DNA of 64,000 bases from Trileptium ribeirensis (lineage: Eukaryota > Nematoda > Enoplea > Enoplida > Thoracostomopsidae). Positions 12,051 to 24,345 of this stretch are shown one piece after another (the stretch's first letter is position 1; each line of letters starts with the position of its first letter). The notes below the pieces were generated by a model. That model did no database searches and was not told the origin of the DNA. It was given only the letters and a program-made list of their open reading frames with translations. Location: assembly GCA_030248225.1 (NCBI GenBank), contig JASANE010011753.1, forward strand, positions 1 to 64,000. The letters are read 5' to 3'. The position numbers and the translations under genes are program-made.

Positions 12051-13402
12051 TTTACTTTTTCAAGTCAGTCTTAGTTTAGTCTTTGTCGAATTGGCGGCCG
12101 TTAAACTTTACTCTGACTAATTACATGAGCATATGCATAGTTCACTTCCGCTTCTTTAGCGCGAACGATTTTACTCCCAGAGCAGCCGGGCATTTTTCTT
12201 TACGAATGTGTATACGAACTTAATTAGTTACTTTATTTTTTGTTTTCAGTTTATATTCTGGGACTACCTAGGTAATACGTGACGTGTTGTCTGCAAGTTT
12301 TAACCGAATGTTATAGATTTTCACGGCTTGCCTCGTATTTACTGTGTACTCGGTGGTTTTCCGGATATCTTATGAATCTTCACGAGTGACTATCTGATGT
12401 GAACTAAACCCCAGCAGAGTTGCGGCGTTGAGCCTTTTTCAAAATTAACGTTGACTATAAAACAACTTCGCAAATAGGTATTCACTACTTTACAAATTTA
12501 CGTTATTTGTATTATTTTCCCTAATAAAACTTGAGCGAGCACGAGTGTAACCTTAAACAATAACGGCCCTCCCGTTAGGGTTCCAGGGTGAAATAACCAT
12601 ACTTGAGAAATACCCTGTGGAGTTAGTCGGGACGGAAGGACGTGAGCATTCTCTGGGTAATTTCGTGAAGTGGGAGACCAACTAATTAATTGGGAACTAC
12701 AGAGTATCTGCTAACTACTCAGTAGTTATAGATCGGGCGTAGGTAGCCGTCCGGAAGCGGGAACGCTAATATAAGGGCACGTAATTAGCGTAAATATAAG
12801 ATCCTAGGATAAGATACTTAAATAAACGTACGGGTCTAGCCGTCCGGAAGGATTCGTACAGACCCACAAGGGAAACGTTATCAGTGCCTAACCTAACGCT
12901 AACTTATCAAATAACTATTTAGAATAATAGCGCGCTCAGAACTTGAGGTGATAAATAAAAAGGCAAGGCTTAGCAAGTAAGAAACCGGGGAAAAAAGTGG
13001 CTAAAATTTCGGGAAATTGAGAAATAGGCACGGGGATCCAGCGTGGTCACTACAGCTATGGATAAAATAAGCTGCGATTCTTGTAAGTAACATTTTGTGT
13101 GTGTTTGTGTGTGTGTCGTAACTTTTAAATAAGCATTCTAAAATTGCCTTGTTAAAATTGTTATTGGAGTTATCAGAGAGTACATCGAAATAGCCACGCC
13201 GCAGCGCGAATTGAATAAAAGTCTCGAACGTTAAGATACGCGAGCCAAAGCTAAAACGTTTATAACTATTATTTCCGCCGGCATTCTACTGGCCAATCGT
13301 ACTTCGAGTGACGAATCCCTCCCATTTTTAATCCTGATAGCCGTCATACTAAAAATACCCTCCAACCCCTACCCCCTTGAAAACAAAACAAAATAACAAT
13401 TT

Positions 13403-13763
13403 GCTGTTAACTTGAGCGCTTATTCTTCTTTTTCTTTTTGTTCTTTGATTGTAATATACTGCAGCTGAATACAATATATATACGAAAGGGTAGAGTAGTT
13501 AAAATATTGATTCACGTTTAGTTGCGGGAATCTACTAAATTCGCATTGTTTAAACTATGAGACATCTACCAGACTAAAATCAATATTGGAAATGTTTTGT
13601 TCACTTGAGTGCTTCGGTTTCTTCTTTTTGTTTTTCGAGTTTGCTGTGGCTGAATACAGTAACGAAAGATGAGAATAGTTACAATGTTAATTCGCGTTTA
13701 GTTCCGGGAATGTTTAAAATTGGGCGTTGTTCAAACTGTGGGTCATCTACCAGGCTAAAATCC
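13403..13763 (+). repeat. Diverged tandem duplication, about 197-bp offset
   Basis: Two adjacent segments align from ACTTGAG through CTGAATACA and GTTTAGTT to CTAAAATC at roughly 75-80% identity. No frame is preserved. Confidence 0.65.
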
Positions 13764-15310
13764 TAAAAACTACCAAAATTTATACAAAAATATAAAATTT
13801 AACATATTCGTAAAAATTTTAGTAGTAGTCAACTTTTATCGGTGTAGCTAGCATACACGATGGATTAGTGAGCTACAGCCATTGTCATTGCGGTTGTAGT
13901 GTTAGTTTAGCTATAGTTGATGTCGAAGTGTTGTGCCACGATTCGAGTTTTCCAATATCTTCCTCATGAGTTATGTAGCTTTAAAGTTTTTACGTCGCCA
14001 TCATCGTTAAGAAAAAGAGATCTGTGTCCGGTACTAGTTTGGTTAGTGAGCTGGTACTGGAATTATATAACTAGTTGATTTTTAAACTACGGCATATTAT
14101 GACGCTGGGAAAGTGTAACTAATAGTGATTGTTAATGAGGTAAGTGTGTGGTATTATTTTAAGAAGTAATCCCACTCGTAAATCTTACCCTTTTCTATTG
14201 AGTTGTCTTTGAGTGAGTAGCAGGGCAACACTGACACATGAAAATAACCAAGAGCGAGATATTTGAGCGCACCAAACAATAACCGCTAGCTGTGAGTTGT
14301 TCGTTATTGAAAAATGAGGCTCTTGCCAGGTGCTATTGGCATTCGGCAGTGTCCCGCCCGTAAAATAGTATATACTTCAGCTTCACTCTTGCGAAGAGGC
14401 TGACTTCTCGCTTTCTTAGACATCGCAAGAGGTTTTATGATGGTACTCATACTCTTTGATACAAACTTTACCACCAAAATTTTTACATTTTCCCATTGGG
14501 GTGTTTCTTGTCTCATTTCCGGCAATGGGATATCAACCCAAACCACGTACAAATACCTCATTTTTACTCCTATTTTGTACACTTCACTATTTAAAGCCAA
14601 TTCGGGATCAAAATTTAACATTATTCAACATTTCTACTGAAATATCTAATTTATCAAAAACCATTGAATTTCCTTAATCTCGGTAAAACTCTAGCGTACT
14701 ACCGGGGCATGTTACGTATATACTTTTATTAGGCTAAGAGTCTGATTTTATTACTATTTCACTACTATTATTACCATTTGGGATATTCTACTTTTTAAAA
14801 TTATTCCTAAAACTCAATTTTACTGTTATTTACCCTTTCCAGTGTCGTACAATTTCCCAAAATTTACGAATTTTGCAATAGGACTCCGCGGCTTCCTTTC
14901 CTCCCCCTTTCCAAATCTACTCAGTCTGAACTGAATATCCTTAAAATCACCTCCATTTTTACCCCAAAAATTTTCATTTGTAATAAATAAATGTGCTTAG
15001 CTAATAATTATTGCGTTCGAACTGTAGCTATCCGAGTTGGGAGTATATATAGAGTGACGAGTGAGATATGTTCTCTCGTCTGTATTACGTGTCTTTTGGT
15101 TTTCTGCAGTTTTTCTATGCTTTCTTTAATACGTACTGATAAGGTTTCTTGTGTATTTCTAATATATTATTTTACCATTAATTTTCTCTTATTTATAATT
15201 AATTAATAATCGTTATTGATTATTAACTATGGCTATAATTTATTAATATTATTATAATAATACTATTTTAGTAATAATATTAATTTAGCTTATTATTCTC
15301 ACACGTTTTT

Positions 15311-15360
15311 GTGTTTGTTTTAACTACGTGACTCCGTGTTTGTTTTAACTACGTGACTCC
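15311..15360 (+). repeat. Exact 25-bp tandem duplication
   Basis: The 25-mer starting GTGTTTGTTTTAACTACG occurs twice with no gap (15,311-15,335 and 15,336-15,360). It is a recent duplication in otherwise featureless DNA. Confidence 0.9.
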
Positions 15361-16162
15361 GTAAACAGTTTCCATAAGAAGTGTTTTTCAGTGACACATA
15401 TACAGTTACCGTTTTCCATACATATACATGTATCTACACACTGAAATTTCCTAAGTGACTTGGCAGGAGGTTGCCTGCATTTATAATTTTTCTGGATCTC
15501 TGCCGAGGTGGTGGGATTGTCAGGCAGAGTAAGGCCTAACATTAGGGTTATGGTAGACCAGAAAAGGGGCAGCCCATTTTTTAAAAGGGAACCTCTGGGT
15601 GATATTGGTCTTTCTACCTTTCTGGCCACATTTTTTCCACCCGTTAATTCCAGGCCGTCATAACATGGGCTGCTCTATCGTCGACGGCTGTGACGTTGCA
15701 ATAATTCGTTTTGGTGGGGCATGAGTACCGGAATTATGTCTTCGCGTTAGCCTGGCCTTGGGGTTACCCAACGCGCAGGCCGGGTAAATTTTAGCTTATG
15801 GGGCTTGGCGGTTATTGTCCAACACCCACTTCTATTTAGCAAAAATCCTGTGTCACTTGTCCACACTAACACATCTCTTTCGGATTTTTCAGATACACCA
15901 AGTTTACGAAACTGTCAGGTATGATTGCGAATTTAGGTGCATGTATCCTTTAATGCGTGAAAATTGTTAACACTTTGTTAGATGAATATTGTCTCAAAAT
16001 TGTACACAAAAATAATTATCGTTATACAATGTACGTATATATGCGGGTCATCCTCATACGTGTTCCACATCGGATATGTCATTTGTTACTAGCTTAATAT
16101 CTAGTGCATAATACTAGTTACTTGTTATATATTCAAATTTATAAAAATATGTGGGATAAGTA

Positions 16163-16368
16163 AGGGGTCTATCAGGCTACCAGGGGTGGATCCGATCGAA
16201 ACCCGCCCAAAATCCTTAAATTTACTAGTTGGTCACCAAATCTTTTATTATATCCCTCCCTCCCTTTTGCGTCCTGGGGTTTCCTTTTCTTTCTTTTCTT
16301 CCTTGTTTTAGTTCTTGTCGTGCTAATTTGCATAATTAGCAGTTGTTTTTCTTTTTAACTAACTCCAA
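16163..16368 (+). repeat. Dispersed direct repeat, copy 2
   Basis: Second copy of the repeat at 11,858-12,050. It has a short extra CT-rich insertion after the TTATTATATCC box and one changed base at the end of the 9-bp dyad. Confidence 0.75.
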
Positions 16369-16560
16369 TCTGAAACTAAGTATACTTTGTTACTTGTTAT
16401 CAAAACTAACTGCCATTTTCAAATTTCGTTACTAAATTTTTTTACGCTACGACTCCATGTTATTAATTCAAATTGGGCCGATCCCAATTATTTTGTAATT
16501 TAGTGTATTCTTGGCGATCGGATGCAGGTCATCAAGATTCACGTGCTACTTATTAGATTA

Positions 16561-17424
16561 GTGCTCTGGCATCTCCATCGACCTCCAAATCTCGGTGGGG
16601 GGGGCATGCCGAAAAATGAATGAGGGGGCCCCCTCATTCGGAATGAAAGGGCGAGAAATCTCGGGGGGGGGCATGAATGAGGGGGCGAAAATTCTCGGGG
16701 GGGGCATCGAAATTTTGACTTTTTTATATAAAGTTATACATTTCATAATTACGCTTCCGCACCCGTTCTATATATTAGTTTCAGGCTTTTTGGTGTCTGA
16801 AACAATATATACATTTTGTATATATTGTTTCAGATATTTTATAGACAGGGTTTATACGTAGTAGCAACTATAGTAGCCGTTCTCCGCAAGCGGCCGAGTG
16901 AACGTGGTGCCGCTTTTTACGATCTCAAAACTTTTTTAAAAAATAAAAAAAAAATAAAATGACAAAAAAATAACAGAAAATTATAAATGCCAAAACTATA
17001 TCCCGAAACTTGTGGGCAGTAGCACAGCCGCTGCCAACACCGCTTGCTCGCTCGTTATCGCTCAACAACGCCTAACAACGATGTCAATCAATATCGAGGA
17101 AGACGATGTGGACTCTCTGGTGAGCCAAATTATTAAATATGTGTAAGAAAATGTGGTCGGATGGAGCTTCCTACGTAATGCCAGCCCCGCAGGGAAAAAT
17201 TTCGAATTTCAGCGAAACACGGTGTCAAAATCAGCGACTTTTTTTGCAAAAGTCCATTCCGGAAACTTGGCAAAATTTAACAGGTGAGCCTGAATGAGGG
17301 GGCAAAAATTCTCGGGAGGGGCATGAATGAGGGGGCCCCAAAATTCTCGGGGGGGGTCGAATGAGGGGGCGACTTCGATTTCGGGGGGGGGCCCGCCCCC
17401 CCCGGGATGGAGATGCCAGGTGCT
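16561..17424. mobile_element. Miniature inverted-repeat DNA element with 5-bp target duplication
   Basis: A perfect 14-bp terminal inverted repeat, CTGGCATCTCCATC, stands at 16,566-16,579 and, inverted, at 17,406-17,419. Both ends are flanked directly by GTGCT (16,561-16,565 and 17,420-17,424), a 5-bp target-site duplication. The 854-bp body has no transposase frame. Its ends are rich in G-runs and repeated ATGAATGAGGGGGC blocks (16,618-16,710 and 17,283-17,360). A perfect 22-bp palindrome centred on a GGGGG/CCCCC block lies at 16,618-16,639. This is a non-autonomous DNA transposon. The superfamily is not assigned. Confidence 0.8.
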
Positions 17425-19569
17425 CGGATAGCGTTATAAAGCTTGCTAAATGTGATTTACCTAAACTCCAACGGTGTTGATCACTAATTCATAAGCAATG
17501 TTAATAACATACTTAATCCGGAGAGGCGCGGTATTATACTTCAAATATGGTTTCTGCGTTATGCAGGCTGCAAATGGAAAGCTCTGCTGTAGCTGAATCA
17601 TGAATACTTTTGTTCAATGTATTTATACATCGTTTGTTGGAGACGACCCGTAAATAATAGTTTTAGCAATATGGTGGAATTTTACGAATCACTACTTCGG
17701 CCTTTAAAGGTAACGCACGGTCTTGTTTAGTTTATTTATGACACAAGCGGTAAAGCTAAACATAGCTTCTTATAGTATTACAACAAACATCTATAGTTTT
17801 GAAATGAACTCCAGCATCAACCCCTGTCTTAACTGTGGCCGCTTAGTCGTGATAGGGCAGAGCTTGATGTCTTCAGAACTAATACAGTTCTTTTTTGTAA
17901 AATTTCAAACAGTGCATTTACAGACCACAGGTATAACGATGTTTATCTACATTGTTTCAATTACTGTAAAATACAGGAAAATGTTTATTAACTTTGTTAA
18001 TACGGCGGATGTCCTATCGGAACGGTTCACAGTAATATCATTTCATTAAGCAAACTTTGTATAGGTGTTTTGGATACGCTTACTCGAGCACTTCACTGCG
18101 ACGTTAATTTTATCCTGTATGGTTACTTGCTTACTCGAGCGCTTTACAGTAGGGTAAAACTCTAAGGGAATTTCGTAAATCGGACATCATGGCGCTGTGA
18201 ACATGCTTACTAGGGCACTTGATAGCAGGTCATGATGCGTACCAAAATTATCTAAAATTATTAGTTTATTCGTAGGAGTTCTTTACCGGATTTCTTGCCA
18301 TATCATTTGTAAAACTTTACGCAAGAATTTCAGCAAGACATAAGCCGTCGCCTAACTTGTACTATTTTTCATTCAAAGTTTTAATCTCACAGGTATTGTC
18401 CTACCGTGGCTCGTTTCTCGAACATGCCACAGCAGGGCTATTTTTGGATTACTCGACCCCGCCAAAGACCAACACTAGTTTATAAATCGTTCAACTTCCT
18501 CCGTGGCTGAAGGGCACCGAATGTGCAGAATCAGACAACTCAGGGTTGTAACCAGCTCTCTTCGAAAACTTACCTTGCCCTCATCTGCTGACCCCTCGTA
18601 TTTAAGTAGTAGGTAGGTATACATACGATCGCATATACATGTCTATATACATTCTTTATATAAGTATAATAAGGAGCTGGAAACACCGACTGTGTCGGTA
18701 AGCTGCATAATAATAATGTTTTATTTTCCCTCGCTGCCCAGGCGCTACGCTCGCTCCCTTTCTCTTTGTTGTTCATGCCGCTAAATTAATTCTGTTGGGC
18801 GAACTTTCGCTGTTATTCAAATTATTGTTTTCGCTGTTTCTCATCTATCTAGGATTTCTGCGGTAGCAACGCTTACTTGAACGCGCTACCGCAGAAAAAA
18901 AAATAAGGGAAACGTATACTAAGGAATTTTTTGTTTTACTGTGATAGTTTAAAAGTAAAAGCAGTAGCAGCCGGCTACGGTGATAAATAGTACAAGTGAA
19001 GACTGGTAAATATTGTGCCCATTGTATGGCTTGAATTTTATGCTGGAGTGCAGAGCATGGTTATGATATAACTTTATTTCTTAATAGTATTCAGATAGCG
19101 CAGTCCTTAACAAACTGAAGTGCAAAACTTTTTAGTTAATTCAGATTTACACGGCCATTTATTTTTTAATACATTAGTTCACCACATTCGTAGGTTTATT
19201 AGCATTTACTCGGTTATTGCGTCAACACAGTTTTTAAAACGTAAACTTCGTCCCTGCCTGAGACAATGACACGTCTAAACCCTGAACTCGTACATCTTTA
19301 ATCTGTGAAAAGTGGTATCTACGGCCGCTGGTGGACCGGTCTATCACTATGGTGGCCTTCTTATTTTATTATACCTTCTCCTCCTCATCTTGAATTCATA
19401 ACCATATTTTTAGTACCTTTTGAACTCGCTCCTTATTTCCACGCCAACCCCATGGCCACCAGTAGCGATGGCGACTGGCGTTTGTAGTGGAATCGCGCCG
19501 CATACAAAGCCGATAATCTCACAATTATTAAACAAAATTACAACTTAAACATGGTACTACGCGCTCTCC
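17425..19569. other. Unrecognised interval with a strong hairpin
   Basis: No gene recognised. A short motif around GCTTACTCGAGC recurs at about 18,077, 18,128, 18,206 and 18,870. A perfect 13-bp hairpin (arms 18,855-18,867 and 18,885-18,897; TTTCTGCGGTAGC with its complement; 17-nt loop) overlaps the last of these. Confidence 0.5.
18855..18897. other. Perfect 13-bp hairpin
   Basis: The arms TTTCTGCGGTAGC and GCTACCGCAGAAA are exact complements with a 17-nt loop, followed by an A-run. There is no coding context, so a terminator or small RNA cannot be asserted. Confidence 0.6.
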
Positions 19570-20725
19570 AGTGCCTTATCCACTTGGGCGATTCTTTAAT
19601 GTTTCTTTTCGCATTCGGTCTCCGCGTTTTATCTGTTATCGATTGATTTTCTTATATCACCGATTGATTTCGACTATCTTTGTCACTACGATTGACAATA
19701 AGGTGTCCGATATTAAAAATTCGACGCTTTGGCCCCGCAAAGATAACCCCAGCCGTCTCTTCGATTCGATCATCAACAATATCATCTCTGTTATTTTCCA
19801 ACGTTTAGACACGTTAACCCCGTAAGGTATACTTACATTTGTTTTGTCTCGATCATCGACCGTATTCCTTTCAATTATATTGTCGATCCTGTTTTCGTTA
19901 TTTATCGACTGTATATTTCTTTTCGCTACTGGTGATCGTTGCATTGCATTTGACGTGCTCGCTCGTTATTTCGGATTGAGAATCCGATTGGTCGACATCC
20001 ACGTTACATGACGGGTCAACGACTAGCTTCACAGACTTCGCAAGATTGTCTCAGCAGAAGTCTCGTCACCGTTAATTGCTATTCTTTGACATTGTCGTAG
20101 CTCGAGTTCTTCGACATTCTTCAATTGTTCCCCAAACGCTTGGTCCCGATTATCTATAAACGTGTTATCATCATCATGATAAAACTCGTCGCTCGTTTTG
20201 ATCGTGATAAGCGTTCCGTCTTTTTTCGACTCTGAATAACTTCGTTTTGGCCCCACAGTATTCGTGACTCCTCATTTTTGAGATTCTAATTTTCACATCA
20301 TTCGTCAGCGTTCCGTGCTAACGTCCGATGCCTTTCGATAAAACGTTCGCACCCGGTTTTCTTTTGACGGCAGTATTGAATCTTTTCTCTTACTTCGACA
20401 TGTAGCCTTTCTGCGTTTTCTTCCATTTTACTATAAATTCAGCTCTTGACTCGTTTCCTTCGTTGGTGTTCGAAAACAGATGGCGCGACTGCGAGTTATG
20501 TTGGCTATTCGTGAAAGTGTTTAGCCTACTTTCCATCACTACTTCGTATGGCACCGGTGCTTGTGCTACTTCAATTTGAGTATTGTTTCCTTTTGGTGGT
20601 TCTGATGTGGAACGACCGAATTCTCTTATTGTCCGTTCTATTTTCAACGGTGTTGCTTCTCGGCTTCGTGGATTTGATATTGTAATTTTGTTCAGCTCTG
20701 TCGGCGTCTTGTATAACGTCATTTT
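19570..20725 (-). pseudogene. Possible gag-like remnant, charged Ser/Thr-rich frames
   Basis: Three minus-strand frames (20,722-20,390; 20,256-20,029; 19,944-19,657) together make a charged, Ser/Thr/Asn-rich sequence, interrupted by frameshifts. Composition resembles the minus-strand gag-like region at 54.4-58.5 kb: a pyrimidine-rich plus strand and many TCG/CGA triplets. I see no zinc knuckle or other diagnostic motif. It may be the remnant of a gypsy-type structural gene. A decayed host gene cannot be excluded. Confidence 0.3.
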
Positions 20726-20730
20726 GACGA

Positions 20731-21789
20731 CGTTACTAGAATTAGAGTTTTAAGTATAAACTTTGTTCCGTCGAAAATGTGTGGCGTGGCTAATTATTAG
20801 TACGATCCAACTAAGGGTGATGCTGGTTTTTGCGTATTACAGGTTTCGTTATGGTGTTAAGGATTTTTGAGATCAGTAAATTTTATAGCAACCACGATAG
20901 TATCTATACTTTTAAACTTCCACTGCTACAAATCGTCGTTGGTAGCATGTATATATATTTTATGGTTTGATTGAGGTAGTTGCTTATGTTAGTTGTCGGT
21001 AATTATGGTAGTTGGGTTTCGTCACCGAAGGATGTTCGTACTTCTGGCCAGTAGTATGCCGGCGGGGCTAAACTTAAATTGTACTCGTTTTATGTGCAAT
21101 CGAGATGTTGAGCTATTAACGTCAGCCAGAAATCGATAACTTCGCACTCGCTTTCTGAAATACAACCAAACGCAAAAGTTACGGATTTTATTTTAAAATA
21201 TTATGATACACTGATATTATTTTGGCCCAAGTCAATACTTATACTAATTGTGCCCAATACATGATTGCGTTTCACTATGAGTTCTTCCGCTATCCCTGTT
21301 ATCTGGCCAAAATTTATCGTCTGTGTGCTTTATTCACATGTAGGCTTGGGTCAATCCTTGGTGTGAGGGAGCTCAGCGTGTTAGTATAAGTAATTAGAAG
21401 CTAGTACTCGGAATTTCACAACTCAACTGAGCATGTGCTCGGAAGTTTAGTGCCATGAGCGCCGCGATCGGCGTCATAGAAATGCAGGGGTGGCTAAAAT
21501 ATTGGGCAACAATAATTGCAGGTATATACATAGAGCAAGTCCATCCAATGGTTCAACAAACCACCGTAAAGCTAGTAACTCACAACCGAGGCTGAAACGG
21601 AGCGAGCGTGGTTTTACTTTGAAGTTTTCATTTTGTTTAATACCTGTAACAGGCTGTGTTTGATATATATATACTACCCTAACACCTCTTAGACCCTGAA
21701 TCCATTGAAAACCTCCAACCTCATCGACCATAAACACATAGAGAACAACTGACAACGCACATTTGTGCTGAACTCTAGATTACTGTATC
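20731..21789. other. Unrecognised interval
   Basis: No gene, tandem repeat or element end that I can identify. Confidence 0.45.
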
Positions 21790-22544
21790 GTTTTCAGCGT
21801 TCAGAAAAACTTATATATAGACCATTCTTGATACCCTTCACGCAATACGTAACCAAACAAATGAAAATTGCCCTCCTGCAGCAGGGGGAAATCAGGGAAG
21901 CGTCCCACCATCTTTTCAGATATAGCCCCATAGTCTCTGCACCGCAACAATCTTTCACCCCCAAAAGAGGTATGTTCGAGAACTAGGTCGCCCCTTTCCA
22001 GGAATATCCTCCTGATGAATGATTAAATTACTGTTTTATTTTGGGTCTTTCGGAGTATACAGGCTCTTTTGGTAGATTTTTCCCAAAGCGTCGTTTAATA
22101 TCGTGTACCCTCTTTCGCCCGTGGCTCAATTTTTTTCGCTCATTCCAATGGAAAAAGTTTCAAGACTCATCTCTTTAAGGGTGATCGAGACACAGCGATC
22201 TTTTATTGCTTATTTTTTTGCGCTCTTGCTGAGGGTATTTCAGAACGCATGAAAGCCTAGCCGAAAACAGCTTAGTCATATTATTAAGTTGTTCTTGCTG
22301 CTAATTGAAAATTTTATTTATATATACACATAATTATTATTGTAAAGTAGTATTATTATAAAATATAAATATTATTATAATAGTATTGAAAAAATTTAAA
22401 CATTTTTATATCGGATAGCGTTTGTTCCGTCGCTGTGATAGTATTTTCGATTTTTGCCACTGAGGAAAAAATTATTTTTCAGCATATTAGCAAAAAATAT
22501 TCATATATTTGTGACCTGTTTATCTTATCTCTAATGGTTACTGT

Positions 22545-22800
22545 GTTCTCTTGGACCCCTTTGAACGAACCATGACTGCTTTTGAAGTTTCCGATAGAAT
22601 GCTTTAAATTGGCTAATTTGAAGTTCTAAAGTTTTCTAAGTCACTGATAAATTGATATAATTTATTAAAAAGTATGTGATTGATTAGTCTCAATTTTTGA
22701 AATGGTTATTGTTGATCTCCTTGGACCCCTTATCTGAAGGCTGTTTAGTACTTCAGTTTTTGATACAAAGTTTTAAATAGGTTAACATCTGATTAGTAAA
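22545..22800 (+). repeat. Diverged tandem pair of about 170 bp
   Basis: The boxes CTTGGACCCCTT at about 22,552 and 22,719 start two segments that share GAAGTT/TCAGTTTTTGAT-like and TAAAT-GG-TAA blocks. The pair lies between the left terminal repeat and the transposase of copy 1. Confidence 0.45.
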
Positions 22801-23244
22801 GTGTGCGCAGAGTACTGAAATTGATGCAGTTTATCCAACCGCATCTGTGACACCCACAATATTTGGCGCTGTTTCGGCTGGGGGAAAATCAGCAAATGGT
22901 CGCACGCCACTGAAATTGGTACCAATCGACTCAGCTCGACGAGTTGAGTTCAAAAATACCGCAAACAACCATTTTCCGAAAAATTTTTTCATTTTTTTCT
23001 GTTTTTCCCACCTGTGAAATGTCAGTTGAAAATTTTGAAAAAAAATTTGTAAAATAAACACGATGCATTTAGATCGATCCAGCATTACAGGAGAAACTCA
23101 ATGGTACCATTGATATCGATATATCTGGCCTCCCTCTGAAGTTATCCGCAAGAACAGTTAACCACTTCGGAATCAACCCTTTGGGAACGCTCGATTGATT
23201 GATTTATTTTCCATTTTTTATATTTTACAGCATAATATTAAGCT

Positions 23245-24245
23245 ATGGCAGCACGTGGCAGACCTCAAAATATTAAATTTAACATTTCGCCCCTTAATAC
23301 TATACTTCCTGAACCTGATATTAACAATTTGCGCATGACCTATAACCAAATGGTGCGTAGAACAAGTATATATGAAGATACTATTGTTTTGCTTGCCCAA
23401 TGGAGACTTATCGCTAACAACCAACAATGTACATGTGGCAACGCTATATATTTGTTGCGCGTAATGACCTCACGCGCCTTGACAAGCACGAATGGCGCTG
23501 TAAAAATTGCCGAGCCAAATTATCTATTCGAAGCGGCTCGTTTATGCCGGTCACCGGATCACATTGGAAACGACACTCGTGATCATTTTCGGCTACATCA
23601 ACAACTTGCCGTCAAACTTCATTCGCTCGCAAACAGGGGTCGCCACAGATACCATTGATTGCGAACTGGTACAACTACTGTAGGGATGTCGCGGTGGCTT
23701 ACGAACGTGATCATTGGCAAAACAGCATGTCGGGCGGCCCCGGTATCGACGTAGAAGTTGACGAGTCGAAGTTTTTTCGATAAAAATACAACCGGGGCAT
23801 GCCACGTCGTCAGCATGGTTGGGTGGTGGGCATGATTTAACGACAAACGGGCAAGTGTCTACTTTTCCACGTCCCCCAATCGCACCATCAACACAATCAT
23901 GCCTCTAATATTTCAACATATCCGACCGGGAACCCGCGTTATTACCAACAGCTTCCAGACCTACATCCAAGGACTGCGCCGCCTACCTAGCCCCCAGCAA
24001 TATACTCACGCCTCGGTCAACCACCATAACCGCCAATTCCTTAATCCCGACAATCCCGACGCCCATACGCAAAACATTGATGGTCCAGATTCTGGGGAAA
24101 TTTGAAAACCTTCATTCGGCGACGCCAAGGTGTTTCTCATTGCCTATTCCAGCGAACGCTTATTGAATTTCAATGGCGGCGACAATTCGATGAAAATATT
24201 GTCGGTGCACTCATTCCACTTATCGGAAACATGTATCGCGTCTAG
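23245..24245 (+). pseudogene. Merlin/ISXO2-like DDE transposase, broken copy 1
   Basis: The relic can be followed from the ATG at 23,245 (start GRPQNIKFNI, similar to copy 2) to a stop at 24,243. A Cys pair (CTCG, about 23,430) and a second one (WRCKNC, about 23,495) form the zinc ribbon seen in this family. The catalytic core follows: VEVDES (about 23,755), RRQHGW (about 23,805), VNHHN (about 24,020) and TQNIDG (about 24,070). The frame changes near 23,450 and again later, and in-frame stops interrupt the core. The second catalytic Asp, present as LTDSF in copy 2, is Asn here (ITNSF). ISXO2/IS1595-type transposases in animals define the Merlin superfamily, which cuts and pastes DNA via terminal inverted repeats. 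This copy must be inactive. Confidence 0.85.
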
Positions 24246-24289
24246 AGGTTAGTTCTAATGTCTGTTATACGTTTTCTTTTAGACTTCTA

Positions 24290-24345
24290 GATTAAGCCTA
24301 ACAAAATAAGCCTAAGCCTTAGACTAAGCCGGGGGGCTGCCGCGC
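24290..24345 (+). repeat. Telomere-like GCCTAA tract and G-rich box, copy 1
   Basis: Degenerate GCCTAA/TAAGCC units follow the transposase stop by about 50 bp and lead into GGGGGGCTGCCGC. The same order (transposase, GCCTAA units, GGGGGGCTGCCGC) recurs at 47,155-47,225. A further box, CTCGCCTGCGTTTGC, lies at 24,406; its twin stands upstream of transposase copy 2 at about 46,020. Confidence 0.7.

Larger units (their letters stand above)
12051..16162. other. Unrecognised interval between two direct repeats
   Basis: No coding match could be made over 4.1 kb. Visible structure: a (TG)n tract near 13,096-13,117; two diverged copies of about 170 bp (13,403-13,581 and 13,601-13,763) sharing the CATCTACCAG(A/G)CTAAAATC block; and an exact 25-bp tandem duplication at 15,311-15,360. 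The segment 12,540-12,900 has repeated TAGCCGTCCGGAAG boxes. Confidence 0.5.

Noticed and set aside
11858..16368. A proven LTR retrotransposon
   Set aside because: There are no TG...CA termini, no recognisable primer-binding site and no gag or pol in the interior.
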